Positions 1 to 8,510 of a DNA stretch of 13,416 nucleotides are shown one piece after another. Source of the DNA: Rodentolepis nana (Eukaryota > Platyhelminthes > Cestoda > Cyclophyllidea > Hymenolepididae); NCBI GenBank assembly GCA_900617975.1, contig UZAE01001418.1, forward strand, positions 1 to 13,416, given 5' to 3'. Each line of letters starts with the position of its first letter. Positions within the stretch are counted from its first letter, which is position 1. The translations under genes were made by a program, and so were the position numbers. The notes under the pieces were generated by a model. The model searched no databases. It saw only the letters and a program-made list of their open reading frames with translations, and had not been told where the DNA came from.

Positions 1-195
1 GGGGGGACAGAAGAGTGGTTCAAAGACGGAGGTAGAAAAAAGGTGAGGTGAGTACTGTGAAAGTAGTCGATTATGACATACAATGGGGTGATGGTAGTTT
101 GAAGTGAGAAGTCAACTGCCGGTTTATAGACTCTTGCCGTATGAGTATACGTTTCTCAGGATGCATCACGTGGAGGTAAGTCTATCGCACACCTC
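1..195 (-). mobile_element. SINE-like retroposon, copy 1 (cut by window edge)
   Basis: Member of the dispersed family described for the copy at 3563-3879. The + strand reads the element backwards: a GGTAGAAAAAAGGTGAG block, then the GCCGTATGAGTATACG hairpin near 137-154, then CACGTGGAGGTAAGTCTATCGCACACC, here closing with CTC instead of CCC at 195. The tail end lies to the left of base 1, so no target-site duplication can be assessed. ATAGACT / AGTCTAT of the terminal inverted repeat is kept (7 of 8 bp). Strand follows the position of the A-rich tail in complete copies. Confidence 0.85.
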
Positions 196-2295
196 TTCTA
201 CAGTATTATAAGTTTACATAGAGGATGTGTGTAGATCATTCTAAAAAGAAGATCAAAATCGGATGAGAATATCAATCTACGGGTAAATAGGTCTTAATTG
301 ACACTGTTCACGCTAATTGAAGTTCTAGATGGACTTTCTGTGTTGAGGATTCGCGACAATGACTTTTAGTTTCCACAATGGTTGTCTTGCTATCTATACC
401 TGTGATTAAGCTAGTTGCTAGCTCCATTCTTGAGTTGATAATTTTACGAAGGCGGAGAACACGTTTGTAATTGAAAATTATCATATTTTCGATCAATACT
501 GCCACTTTTATAGAAATCTTCAGGTTAGTTTAAACAATTTTTGTCGTACCACGTTCCACTTTTGACTGATGGTTATTGAGCGCTGTTGGTGTTTCTTGAG
601 CATAAATAGCGATCTTTATGAGTGATCGTTAATCCTCTGAATGATCCTCCCGCAATCATTCCTCCCTTCTCTTCTGTACTGCCAATTGCCCTCTTGACAC
701 TTAGTTCTAACGGAGTTCGGTTTATGGTATTTAATAATTATATTTATTCGATTCGATCCCCCTATTTCGTTTGACACTTAAGCGTTTGTGGATGTATTTA
801 TAATGACCTTTAGTAATAGACTTAATTGGAGTAGGTAGTGAAAATTAGTCCTACTGAGAGTGAAATGTTTGAAAAATCAATAATAATAATAAGCTATATT
901 TTCCAAGGCTATGTAGTTATTATTTCTCCTTACATTGTATCGAATCCTCGTATTCCTTCGTAAATACCTCATTCTTCGAATTTTGTGTATCGATGCAGTT
1001 AGTAGTCGTTTTCATGGCTTTTAATTATCATCAAATTCGCCCACAAAATTCAACTTCGATTTGTTCATTGTTTGTTGATATATCTGTTTACTGCTACTGT
1101 AGTTGACATGAAAGTCTTTTTTCTCTATCCGAACACAAGACATGAAACCCATGTGTGTAAATATTTTGTTGCTTTTTGTGTTCTTTTCGTGACATTTTCC
1201 TTCCAAAAGGAAGTGTCAGAACGCTTCAAGCTCCTCTAAATACTCCCTCGTCGCTGAATTTTAAAGAAAATGTGACGTTTTCGTTTTCCCAGTTTATTGA
1301 TTCCTTTTTCCTTGACATAACTCCAAGCTGAAGTTATGGTGATCGTTTGAGTTCTTAATAACATTCTTGATGTATTTTATTTGGTCAATTAGTGAATGAA
1401 TATTGTATTACATTTTATACCTAATGGAGCGGTTCATAAATAAGATATCCTCGTTATTGTGGTCTCGACAGCTAAGATTTGAAATACACTTCTTACGTTT
1501 CCTGAATTACTTGATGTTTTTTTGGTTGGTATTGTTACTTGTTCTTTTCTTTTTGCTTGCTCGCCCTTATTTAGAATGCTGACATTTTGTGCCTCCCTCG
1601 TGTGTTAGACTTTCAGGTCTACTTTAAACTTTACACACGTACTTAAAGTGATCACAATGATTTTCTAAGGCTTCAATTTGCTTTGACTAAGAAGGACAGT
1701 GACTCTTAGCCTTTCGAATGCTCATCTCTCTATCACTACTTTGTGATTGGCCGCTAAAAGGGGCATTCACGATAATACATTCTCAAACACAAACACGCAG
1801 AAACAGGAATGGGACCCTCTGAGAGAATGCTAGCAACATTTTTTTAAATCCCGCAGTTTATTTTTTTGTGACTGTCTTTGCTGAAGCTGCTCATTTCGGT
1901 TTGACACTGTTAGGTAATCAGTTTGATATACCCCCTTAATTGCTTCGTAAAATTGTCAATATTGATTAAGTAACGCCCTTAATTGTAGCTTCTAGACACT
2001 GAACTATTTGTGCCACAATTAATGATCCATTTTTTTTCCCAGGTATGTATTGAATTTCGTGCGAGTTGGTTAATTCACATTTAATTACCACTGAATAAGC
2101 ACTGAGGAAAGGAGGTTGCTTTTCGCCACCTAACATAGTTAATCAGTTCTTGGATCACTAATTGGGTCATTAAAGCGCACATTAAGCGGTTTGCATTTCT
2201 CGATTTGCTCGATAGTTTTTACTCCATATTTTTGTAAATGTGCCTCTTGATGGTGTACCGTAACTGATTCAAGGTCTTTGACAATTATCAACCAA
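196..2295. other. non-coding stretch (upstream intron or 5' flank)
   Basis: About 2.1 kb of AT-rich DNA. Open frames here are 60-65 codons, with no family resemblance and no splice-site pairing that would connect them to the phase-1 acceptor at 3145. It holds a short AAT run near 880-893 and the combined acceptor/donor site listed separately. Because the next exon opens mid-codon after a good acceptor, the stretch nearest that exon is most likely intron. No promoter could be recognised. Confidence 0.5.
2027..2048 (+). promoter_or_regulatory. candidate recursive (zero-length exon) splice site
   Basis: A pyrimidine run (eight T then CCC) ends in CAG at 2040-2042 and is followed at once by GTATGT. 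A 3' splice site is therefore fused to a 5' splice site with no exon between them. This is the shape of ratchet points described in long introns of flies and vertebrates. It lies about 1.1 kb upstream of the first recognised exon. Use in splicing is inferred only. Confidence 0.35.
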
Positions 2296-2473
2296 TTTGA
2301 AGATGTAAAAGAGGCAGACATAAAGGTAGAGGAAAAGGTAAGATGAGTACTGTGGAAGTGATAAAATATGGCATACAGTGGAGTCAGTCAACTGCCGGTT
2401 TAGAGACTTTTTACCATATGAGTATACGTTGCCCAGAGTGCCTCACGTGGTGATAAGTCTATCGTGCACCCCG
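2296..2473 (-). mobile_element. SINE-like retroposon, copy 2 (tail half missing)
   Basis: The + strand runs from AAGATGTAAAAGAGGCAG through GTATGAGTATACG to the shared boundary ATCGTGCACCCC. The outer 100 bp with the stem-loop and A-rich tail are absent, and a further stretch around 2380 is deleted. The flanks TATCAACCAA (2286-2295) and TATCATCCAA (2474-2483) agree at 9 of 10 bases and may be an old target duplication. The 91-codon open frame at 2378-2653 starts inside this repeat and is not a gene. Confidence 0.8.
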
Positions 2474-3144
2474 TATCATCCAACATATGTTCCCGCATTT
2501 TGGATTCACGTGTTATATCCCATGAATATTTTGCAATTCTTCTCTTCAATTAGGGGAGGTGGCTTGTTACTCGATCACATCTGTAATCCGACTAAAGTAG
2601 ATATAACAAAGACTATCTCTTTTGTGCCATTTGATACTATAGGTTACTTATAATGGGCGTTTATTTGTAAAATCTATCAAGCGGATTAATAACTGTAGAG
2701 GTAGATTTGGGCCCATGAAAGTCGGGAATTGTACTTATTAGCTATTCGGTTTGAGAGAAAAAAATATGTACTATTATTGTTGCTCTTTACGCAAAAGTTC
2801 TTTGAATGAATTTTCAGCATATTTCATGCCACTCTCTCGTGGATGGCATTACTATCATGTGGCGTTTTATTCACCCTTATCTTTTATGAAAGACATTTAG
2901 CTAGCGAAAATTGGGATCCTTAAGTCGTCCCTATTGATCGATGCGCCTGAGGAATTCTAACCTCGTTGATAACTCGAAAGCTTTGCACTCTCTTGGCAGC
3001 TGTTTACTTAAACAATCGCAGCATATTACATGTATACAGATTCTTCCTAGTCTTTAATTAAATCGATTTTATTATTTATGGCTAAACAGGAGTTATTTTT
3101 ACTATCATACCGAGTTATTCCTTATTTTTTTTCTCTAATTTCAG
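2474..3144. other. intron sequence ahead of first recognised exon
   Basis: AT-rich sequence without coding signal. It ends in a strong acceptor: a T-rich tract from about 3124, then CTCTAATTTCAG at 3133-3144. The CTAAT inside this tract could serve as a branch site, though it is unusually close to the AG. The open frame continues upstream of the acceptor to 3078, but those codons (rich in Leu, Phe and Tyr) come from the pyrimidine tract and are not taken as protein. Confidence 0.6.
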
Positions 3145-3462
3145 CCATGGTAATGGACGTAATTCGAGCCGTTCAAGAGACAATCGCCTACTTCTGCCAA
3201 TCCACCATTTCCTCGGACACCCCTGAGGGGAGCCATACCACAGGATCATCATTATCGCATTCAGCCAAAAACAATCCCAACTATCGATGCTACTCATCCT
3301 TGGCCGCTCTCGGCGGTTCTGGTCGTAGCAGTCTTGTCACGGTAGTCAATCCCCTCATGATACTCATTTCCGATGGCCTACTCCCACCCCAAACTCGCGC
3401 CATTTTTGCCAGCAAACCGAAATCTCGCATTTGGACTCTTGTCGAGGATAGTTGTCGACCCT
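3145..3462 (+). CDS. RUSC1/2-like RUN-domain protein, exon 1 of 3 in window
   Basis: N-terminal part of a RUN domain, the helical fold that binds Rab/Rap-type small GTPases and motor adaptors in membrane traffic. The exon opens in phase 1 (CC after the CAG at 3142-3144) and ends with one base before GTAAGT at 3463. It encodes about 105 residues. MDVIRAVQETIAYF forms the first helix. A Ser/Gly/Asn-rich insert of about 45 residues follows. The signature segment is LVTVVNPLMILISDGLLPP, followed by ASKPKSRIWTLVEDSCRP. The SDGLLPP and W-x-LVE spacing matches the RUN domain of human RUSC1/RUSC2 (NESCA/iporin) as I know it, better than RUNDC3 or RUFY. The insert is longer than I expect in vertebrates. 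The upstream exon or exons supplying the N-terminus were not found. RUSC proteins carry a long low-complexity N-terminal part, so it probably lies left of the window. Orthology is inferred; RUN identity is fairly secure. Confidence 0.85.
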
Positions 3463-3562
3463 GTAAGTTGACAACAATTTTGTCACGCCATGAAATGTCT
3501 GTTTTTGAAGTCGCTTCCTTTAGGCCGTGATTTATGGTATGCATTTCGTAGATAAGCAAATT

Positions 3563-3879
3563 TATTTATTTCAAATGGGAGACGTTATGATAGGTATCAT
3601 TAGCCCTTTAGTTGACTTCGGGCTTCACGGAAAGGAAGGGGAACACCAAAGTGGTAAAAAATCGAGGGGAGGGACAGAATAATGATTCACAGACGTAAAA
3701 GAGACAGACAGACACAAAGGTAGAAAAAAGGTGGGTACTGTTTAATTAGTAGAATATGAAATGCGGTGGGGTCTTGGTAGTTTGAAGTGAGAAGTCAACT
3801 GCCGATTAATAGACTTTTTGCCGTATGAGTATACTTTGCCCAGAGTGCACCATGTGGAGGTAAGTCTATCGCACACCCC
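3563..3879 (-). mobile_element. SINE-like retroposon, copy 3 (full length, perfect TSD)
   Basis: Reference copy of the family, 317 bp. It is flanked by a perfect 13-bp target-site duplication, AGATAAGCAAATT at 3550-3562 and 3880-3892, so both ends are defined by the sequence. In element sense (- strand) it starts GGGGTGTGCGATAGACTT. The middle contains CTTTTTTCTACC followed by TGTCTGTCTGTCTC. It ends with the stem-loop ATGATACCTATCAT (- strand), then CATTTGAAATAAATA. No open frame spans it, which together with its size suggests a non-autonomous SINE. A clear tRNA, 5S or 7SL head is not visible. It sits 100 bp downstream of an exon, inside the intron. Confidence 0.9.
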
Positions 3880-3892
3880 AGATAAGCAAATT

Positions 3893-5334
3893 AAAAAGAT
3901 TAGTTTAAAACTGAAAATTATAAGAAAAATTCCTCAGGGTGAACTTTGGTAATCTATGAAAGGTTGAAACATCTTAGCTACTCGCAGAAAAATGTTTTGT
4001 GAGTGCTAGGAATATTAGCAGGATCAACTTCTTGCTTTAATCCACACCGGATTTTGGTGTTTAAACTTCAGAAAAGGCCCCGATTCACTTACCCCTGGAA
4101 GTGATTGTCCACTGGCATTTCGTTTATGCCAAAAGCTTATTTTGTGTGAAAGAGAATGCAGTTTGAATTGAGTTGAGATTTCATTTTCGCTTAAATGTGC
4201 AATGGTTAAAATTCTCGTCTAAGAATTCAGAAGGTATAATTCCACTTTTTATTGGTGCATTTCTGCCGAGTAGAATTGCCAACCGTCTGTGTTGAAACGA
4301 GGTGACGGAATTCGAGTCTCCCATCAAAGTTGTTTCATGATGGTTTTTCCAATCTGGGTGTTGGAAAAAAGCTTTCCTACATATCGAAAATAAATGCGCT
4401 TTACATCTAGTATAGTGCGGAACAAGTCGATGGAATACGTTGGTGATGGCATTTGACATGAGGTCATCGTGAGTGGCAGATGGAGTGAAGGATTTCCATT
4501 TCACACATGTCATGACTCTAGAATCTGTTTATTTAAGGTATTTTTTCTCTTTACAACAACTATGATATCAAGTCAGTCTAAGAGTATTTTTTTATCTTTC
4601 ATTCGAGTAAAAAAGTTTAAACTTCTTTTTCACTCACTTTAATAGTACAGCATTGCCATAGAAGTCTGTTTTCGACATGTTTCCTCTCCTACCATCAGAT
4701 CTTCCAGTAGATTAGTAAAAACAGCAAGGATGGTGTTGATTTTATGGGACTTTGTTTCCCATTGCGTTCACCATTTCCTGATCACAGAAGTTGCGATCTT
4801 CCAACTTGATCCTTCTGTCTAGCACAGTGGTCCTATTTTCGACTTACTTTCAATGCCCCCCCCCTTCTGTTTTCTCACATGGGGCCCATTTTTATTCTAC
4901 AATTAATTGTATAATTTTGCATCCGAACAGTTGGCGTCGCTAGCTTAGCAAAGGCGAAAATAATTGGCTGGAAATGCTAGTGTGTAGGCGTTTTCTGCCA
5001 CGATATCGTTGCCTATTGTTAAGTGCGTAGGCGATTATTTTTTCCCACCATCAGTCGATCATTCTCCCAACTATCGCCTCTTTTAGCGTTTGGAAACTTT
5101 TTATACCCTCTATTCAGACTAATGATTAAAGAACGTATTGATTCCCCAACTGTTACTAGAATGAGTAATTATGTGAAACTTCGCTTTGCTAATACGAAAA
5201 TAATTCTGTTGGCTTAAGTTAAACGATTTCAAGTCCTCAATATTATACCAATCGACAATATCTTGCAATTATTGAAAGTGGACAAGACTGGTACATACCT
5301 AGGCATTGGAATTGTCAACTAGTTTGGTTTAATA
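3893..5334. other. intron sequence, no gene recognised
   Basis: AT-rich intron between the first and second recognised exons. It includes a nine-C run at 4856-4864. A 110-codon open frame lies on the - strand at 4181-4513. It has a few Cys and His residues but no motif I recognise, and it is treated as chance. Nothing else structured was seen. Confidence 0.5.
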
Positions 5335-5587
5335 CATATATCAAATGGGAGGCTTTATGATAGTTATTATTAGCCCCTTAGTTGATTTCGGGCTTCACAG
5401 AGAGGAGGAGCATCAGTCACAAAAGTCGAGGAGAAAAAGGTAAGTTGAGGTGAGTACCGTGAAAGTGGTCGAATATGTCATGCAGTGGGTCATGGTATTT
5501 TGAAGTTAACTGCCGGTTAATAGTCAACCGTATGAGTATACGTTGACCAAGGTGTACCACATGGAGGTATGTCTATCGCGTACCCCG
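5335..5587 (-). mobile_element. SINE-like retroposon, copy 4 (internally deleted)
   Basis: The + strand begins CATATATCAAATGGGAGGC and closes at TCTATCGCGTACCCC. It is 253 bp and lacks most of the GACAGACAGACACAAAG block found in copy 3. The target duplication is GTTTGGTTTAATA (5322-5334) against GTTTGGTTGAATA (5588-5600), 12 of 13 identical, so it is probably older than copies 3 and 6. The tail is reduced to a few A/T bases. The usual GGTAAGT near the end is GGTATGT here. Confidence 0.88.
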
Positions 5588-6097
5588 GTTTGGTTGAATA
5601 TAAACTCATAGAAAAGTTGCACGGATTCGAATTACTGATGTGTGAAACTGATTTGTTTTTAAAATTAAGATTAATTAATGAATTGAGAGTGCGATGATTA
5701 ATAATGATTGGATGTTCATTTCATGAGGCTTATTTGTGCTCAAATGATTCGTCGTATTTTTTTAACCCACAATGCTAATTATACGATTGTGAAATACATG
5801 TACTTAGCCTAATTTAATTCCAATTTTTTTCTAAGAACACACTTTAATCTATATTTTTACTACGAGCGTCTTGTTAGAAGTGCATACCAATTCTCACGAA
5901 ATGCATAAAAGGGGTTTAATCCTATTTCTCTGCGTGATGTATCTAAATACCATGAGTTCTATTTCGATACTATGCTCCTTGTATCCAATTTCCACTATAT
6001 CGTTTTTTTCCATCGATTTTCGGTCCATTTTTCGGAGGCTATTGCTCTTCCATTGTTTTTTTTTCGGGTCCTAGTGACGCGGCGTAGGCAGTTTCTG

Positions 6098-6130
6098 CTT
6101 CCCCTTCTCCTCCCCTCCCCTCCCCCTTCC
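6098..6130 (+). repeat. 33-nt pure polypyrimidine tract with following AG
   Basis: An uninterrupted C/T run made of CCCCTTCT and CTCCCC units, followed by AG at 6131-6132. It resembles a strong 3' splice site. The next bases read only about 15 codons before a stop in the best frame, and the flanking exons already join in phase without it, so no exon is called. Long homopurine/homopyrimidine tracts can also adopt triplex structures. Confidence 0.6.
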
Positions 6131-6335
6131 AGGAAATCGTTATTAGGGGCCTAACAACGAGGCAGCAAGGCAGTACATAATCTGCTTCTTTCGCCGCTTT
6201 GCAATGGAATAGTCTGTTTCGGAGGTAGCAAAATGTTTTCGCGTTTGCCGTTAGCTTGGTCAAGCCAAGTGTGCGAGCGCCTGTTGGTAACCAATAAAAT
6301 TACACGATGAACGCGTCATCGTCGATTTAGGCTAC

Positions 6336-6379
6336 TGATGCGGGTGATGATGATGCTGCTGATGGTGATGATGATAATG
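6336..6379. repeat. imperfect GAT/GCT trinucleotide repeat
   Basis: Runs of TGATGATGATG interrupted by CTGCTG and GGTGATGATGAT. This is simple-sequence DNA inside the intron. No coding frame of interest uses it. Confidence 0.75.
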
Positions 6380-6819
6380 CGAAGCTGGGTACAAGCATTC
6401 GTGCATGATGTGTGCAGACTGCTATTCTATTTTATTCATCATGTATTAAGTCCATTTTTTCAGTTTTTTTTCGTAGTATATTGCGCCAATCAAACTCTAA
6501 AATAAGGTCATTTATGATATTCCGACTAAGTTTCCACTTTCGTTGTACAGTCCTGAACCTATTTAGTCTAATTGAAAAATGACTTCCTAATACTTTTTTT
6601 CTATTCAAATGTAATTATCGGAACGCTGAAGAGCATATTAAATGGATTTTTGTTTTAACTTTTCATTTCACTAAATTAAATTATCAATAGTATTCACCTA
6701 CAACGAGCGGAAAGCGTGGGATGGATAAGGCTTTATTTTCGATTGTTTTGAAGGCCGTTGAAACGTCCAGGCAAATAATGAAAGGAGGAGATGGCAGTTA
6801 TGCTGTGTGTTGGAGTATT

Positions 6820-7148
6820 CATTCGTTCATTTCAAATGGCAGGCGTCTTGATAGTTATCATTAGCCCTTTAGCTGACTCCGAGCTTCACGGAGGGAAGGA
6901 ACATCAAAGTAACAGAAAGTCGAGGGGTGGGAAAAAAGGTGTGATTCAAAAATGTAAAAAGGGATAGACAGACAGATACGAAGGTAGAGAAAAGGTAAGA
7001 TGAGTGCTGTGAAAGTGGTTGAATATGACACAGTTGGGTCTTGGTAGTGTGAAGTGAGAAGTCAACTACCGGTCAATAGACATTGTTGCCGTATGAGTAT
7101 ACGTTGCCCAGGGTGCACCACGTGGAGGTAAGTCTATCGCACACCCCT
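6820..7148 (-). mobile_element. SINE-like retroposon, copy 5 (full length)
   Basis: 329 bp, from CATTCGTTCATTTCAAATGGC to CTATCGCACACCCC on the + strand. The target duplication is TGTGTTGGAGTATT (6806-6819) against TGTGTCGGAGTGTT (7149-7162), 12 of 14 identical. It keeps the tail-side stem TGATA/TATCA, the GCCGTATGAGTATACG hairpin and GGAGGTAAGTC. The A-rich tail is interrupted (ATTCATTCGTTCATTT on the + strand). Confidence 0.9.
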
Positions 7149-7162
7149 TGTGTCGGAGTGTT

Positions 7163-7906
7163 ATTGAACATAGTTCAAAAGCCAGCCAATAAAATAAGTG
7201 TTGCTTGTAAGCAAATGCTTAAGATGGGAGGTAAATAGTAAGATCGGTTTCCGGGAGATATCTTTATTCTCATAACCTAATAAAGTTCGAAATTACTGAT
7301 CCAACTTCTTAGTTAGTGGGTAGGATTATGCCCAAGATACTTATTGATATTAATTTTATTACGCACTTTGAGATCTCGGTGTTTTGGGCTTGTTTCGGGC
7401 ATCAGGGTTCGACTATCTATGTTTATCACAATCGGAAATACTCCTTTATCATTTTTTAATTAGGGGAACAAGCGTTTACATTTGATGTTCCGAATTGTCT
7501 CCCGACAGCAAGTCCTGTGGATCAGTTTTAGTGCTTCTTTTCCCACTTCCAATCCATTTGCCCTCTTTCAATAATGCATTTACACCACTGAAGTCGACCT
7601 AACTCTATACTTTGCTAAATGTCAAACTTTTTTTTGTATTTTGGTTAAAACTTTTTTTGGCATGAAGTCACACTTCACTCTTTGGTAACCCCGATTTGGA
7701 GTGGTGATTAAGACGGCCATTTTACCCAGCAGGTCACCAAGTTTAGTGCTTTCATGCCTAAGATCTTTCAATGAACCTTTCACCCCTTGCAGATTTGAAA
7801 AGGTTTCAAGTTCGACTATAAATAGAACATTTTGGTTGGTTTTAAGCGTCTTCGAAAGGCGATAATGTTCTCTACTAAAGCCCTACTTATTTTTTGTTCT
7901 TTTCAG
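7163..7906. other. intron end ahead of second exon
   Basis: AT-rich sequence with no coding signal. It closes with the tract TTATTTTTTGTTCTTTTCAG at 7887-7906, a good acceptor for the following exon. Confidence 0.55.
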
Positions 7907-8027
7907 CCGCATATCTGGGCAAAATTGAGCACCACATCTTGAATGAAGCGGTGAATCAGGTGAAAGCAATCACTGGAGCCATCAGCGAAAAACTCCGCTT
8001 CCGGGCATTTGTCTGCGCCTGTCTCAA
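7907..8027 (+). CDS. RUSC1/2-like RUN-domain protein, exon 2 of 3
   Basis: This 121-base exon lies between TTTTCAG and GTAATT. It starts with CC, which completes the codon left open by the T at 3462 (TCC, Ser), and ends with AA, the first two bases of the next codon. It encodes 39 whole residues: AYLGKIEHHILNEAVNQV, then KAITGAISEKLRFRAFVCACL. The R-F-x-A-F-x-x-x-x-L element is the conserved central helix of RUN domains, equivalent to the RFHAF helix I recall for RUSC. Codon phase and family order both put it directly after the exon ending at 3462, so the 4.4-kb intron between them need not contain another exon. The donor is non-optimal (AAG|TAATTT could be misread), but only the cut after 8027 restores an Asn at the junction and the frame of the next exon. 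Confidence 0.85.
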
Positions 8028-8284
8028 GTAATTTGTCTACTGCCTTTTGCATATTTATCTATTCCAAGTTGGCCTCTCTAACCGAATGCTGGCATTGAAT
8101 GCAAATTTCTTAGTAGATGAAGCGCCAGAATTGAAGTTAATTCATTAAGGGAAGGCACCTTGGAACCCTTCATGTGGAACTCACATTGTGTTATCCACCT
8201 GTGATATCCATGTTCTCAATGTCTTGTCATTTAAGGAAACTTATGCTTCTAATCTCCTTTTGTCTTAAACTAAATTCAGATTTG

Positions 8285-8351
8285 GCCGAAGTCAACTAAG
8301 GGGCTAATGATAAATATCACAAAGCCTGCCATTTGAAATAATAATAATAAT
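8285..8351 (+). mobile_element. SINE-like retroposon, copy 8 (5'-truncated, opposite orientation)
   Basis: Only the last 67 bp of the element, in + orientation: GCCGAAGTCAACTAAGGGGC, then the stem TGATAAATATCA, then GCCTGCCATTTGAAATA with an AATAATAATAAT tail. A perfect 11-bp duplication, ATTCAGATTTG, flanks it at 8274-8284 and 8352-8362. Loss of the 5' part with an intact tail and duplicated target is the usual product of target-primed reverse transcription. It fixes the element's 3' end and direction. It lies 257 bp past the exon 2 donor. Confidence 0.92.
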
Positions 8352-8490
8352 ATTCAGATTTGTAACTGATTGTTTTTTCCCAAAGGAAAATGCATTCAAG
8401 ACTTGTTATCTGGGTGATTTTGTGCGTAATTTACGATTACTGTACAGTCGCCATGGCTTAAATTTACCGTTGCCGTAAACCACGTACATC

Positions 8491-8510
8491 AATCGATGTC
8501 CGCATCGATT
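8491..8510. repeat. perfect 8-bp hairpin, TCCG loop
   Basis: AATCGATG, loop TCCG, CATCGATT. All eight pairs are Watson-Crick. It stands alone in the intron, about 130 bp past the truncated retroposon. No function can be read from it. Confidence 0.8.

Larger units (their letters stand above)
5601..6805. other. intron sequence, no gene recognised
   Basis: A second part of the same large intron. Open frames of 60-74 codons at 5871-6263 arise around a pyrimidine-rich tract and show no protein-family features. The stretch holds the pure pyrimidine tract and the GAT-rich repeat listed separately. Confidence 0.5.

Noticed and set aside
2378..2653. 91-codon open frame on the + strand
   Set aside because: It begins inside a retroposon copy and runs into intron sequence; no protein-like features.
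3795..3835. Resemblance of the retroposon's + strand (CCGGTTAATAGAC...GTATGAGTATACG) to flatworm spliced-leader RNA genes, which also have a TATG before the donor
   Set aside because: The resemblance is a few short blocks with wrong spacing, there is no Sm site downstream, and the tail shows that the element's sense is the other strand.
3850..3879. Possible U1 snRNA origin of the retroposon head (ACTTACCT plus a GTGGT...CCC.GGGC block in element sense)
   Set aside because: The heptamer is simply the complement of a donor consensus, and the second block needs a deletion of over 20 bases to align. Too weak without an alignment.
4181..4513. 110-codon open frame on the - strand
   Set aside because: It shows no recognisable domain, lies inside an intron of the + strand gene, and has no supporting splice or promoter context.
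6331..6380. CTGATG motifs that recall a hammerhead ribozyme core
   Set aside because: They belong to a GAT/GCT simple repeat. No CTGATGA...GAAA core with three stems could be laid out.
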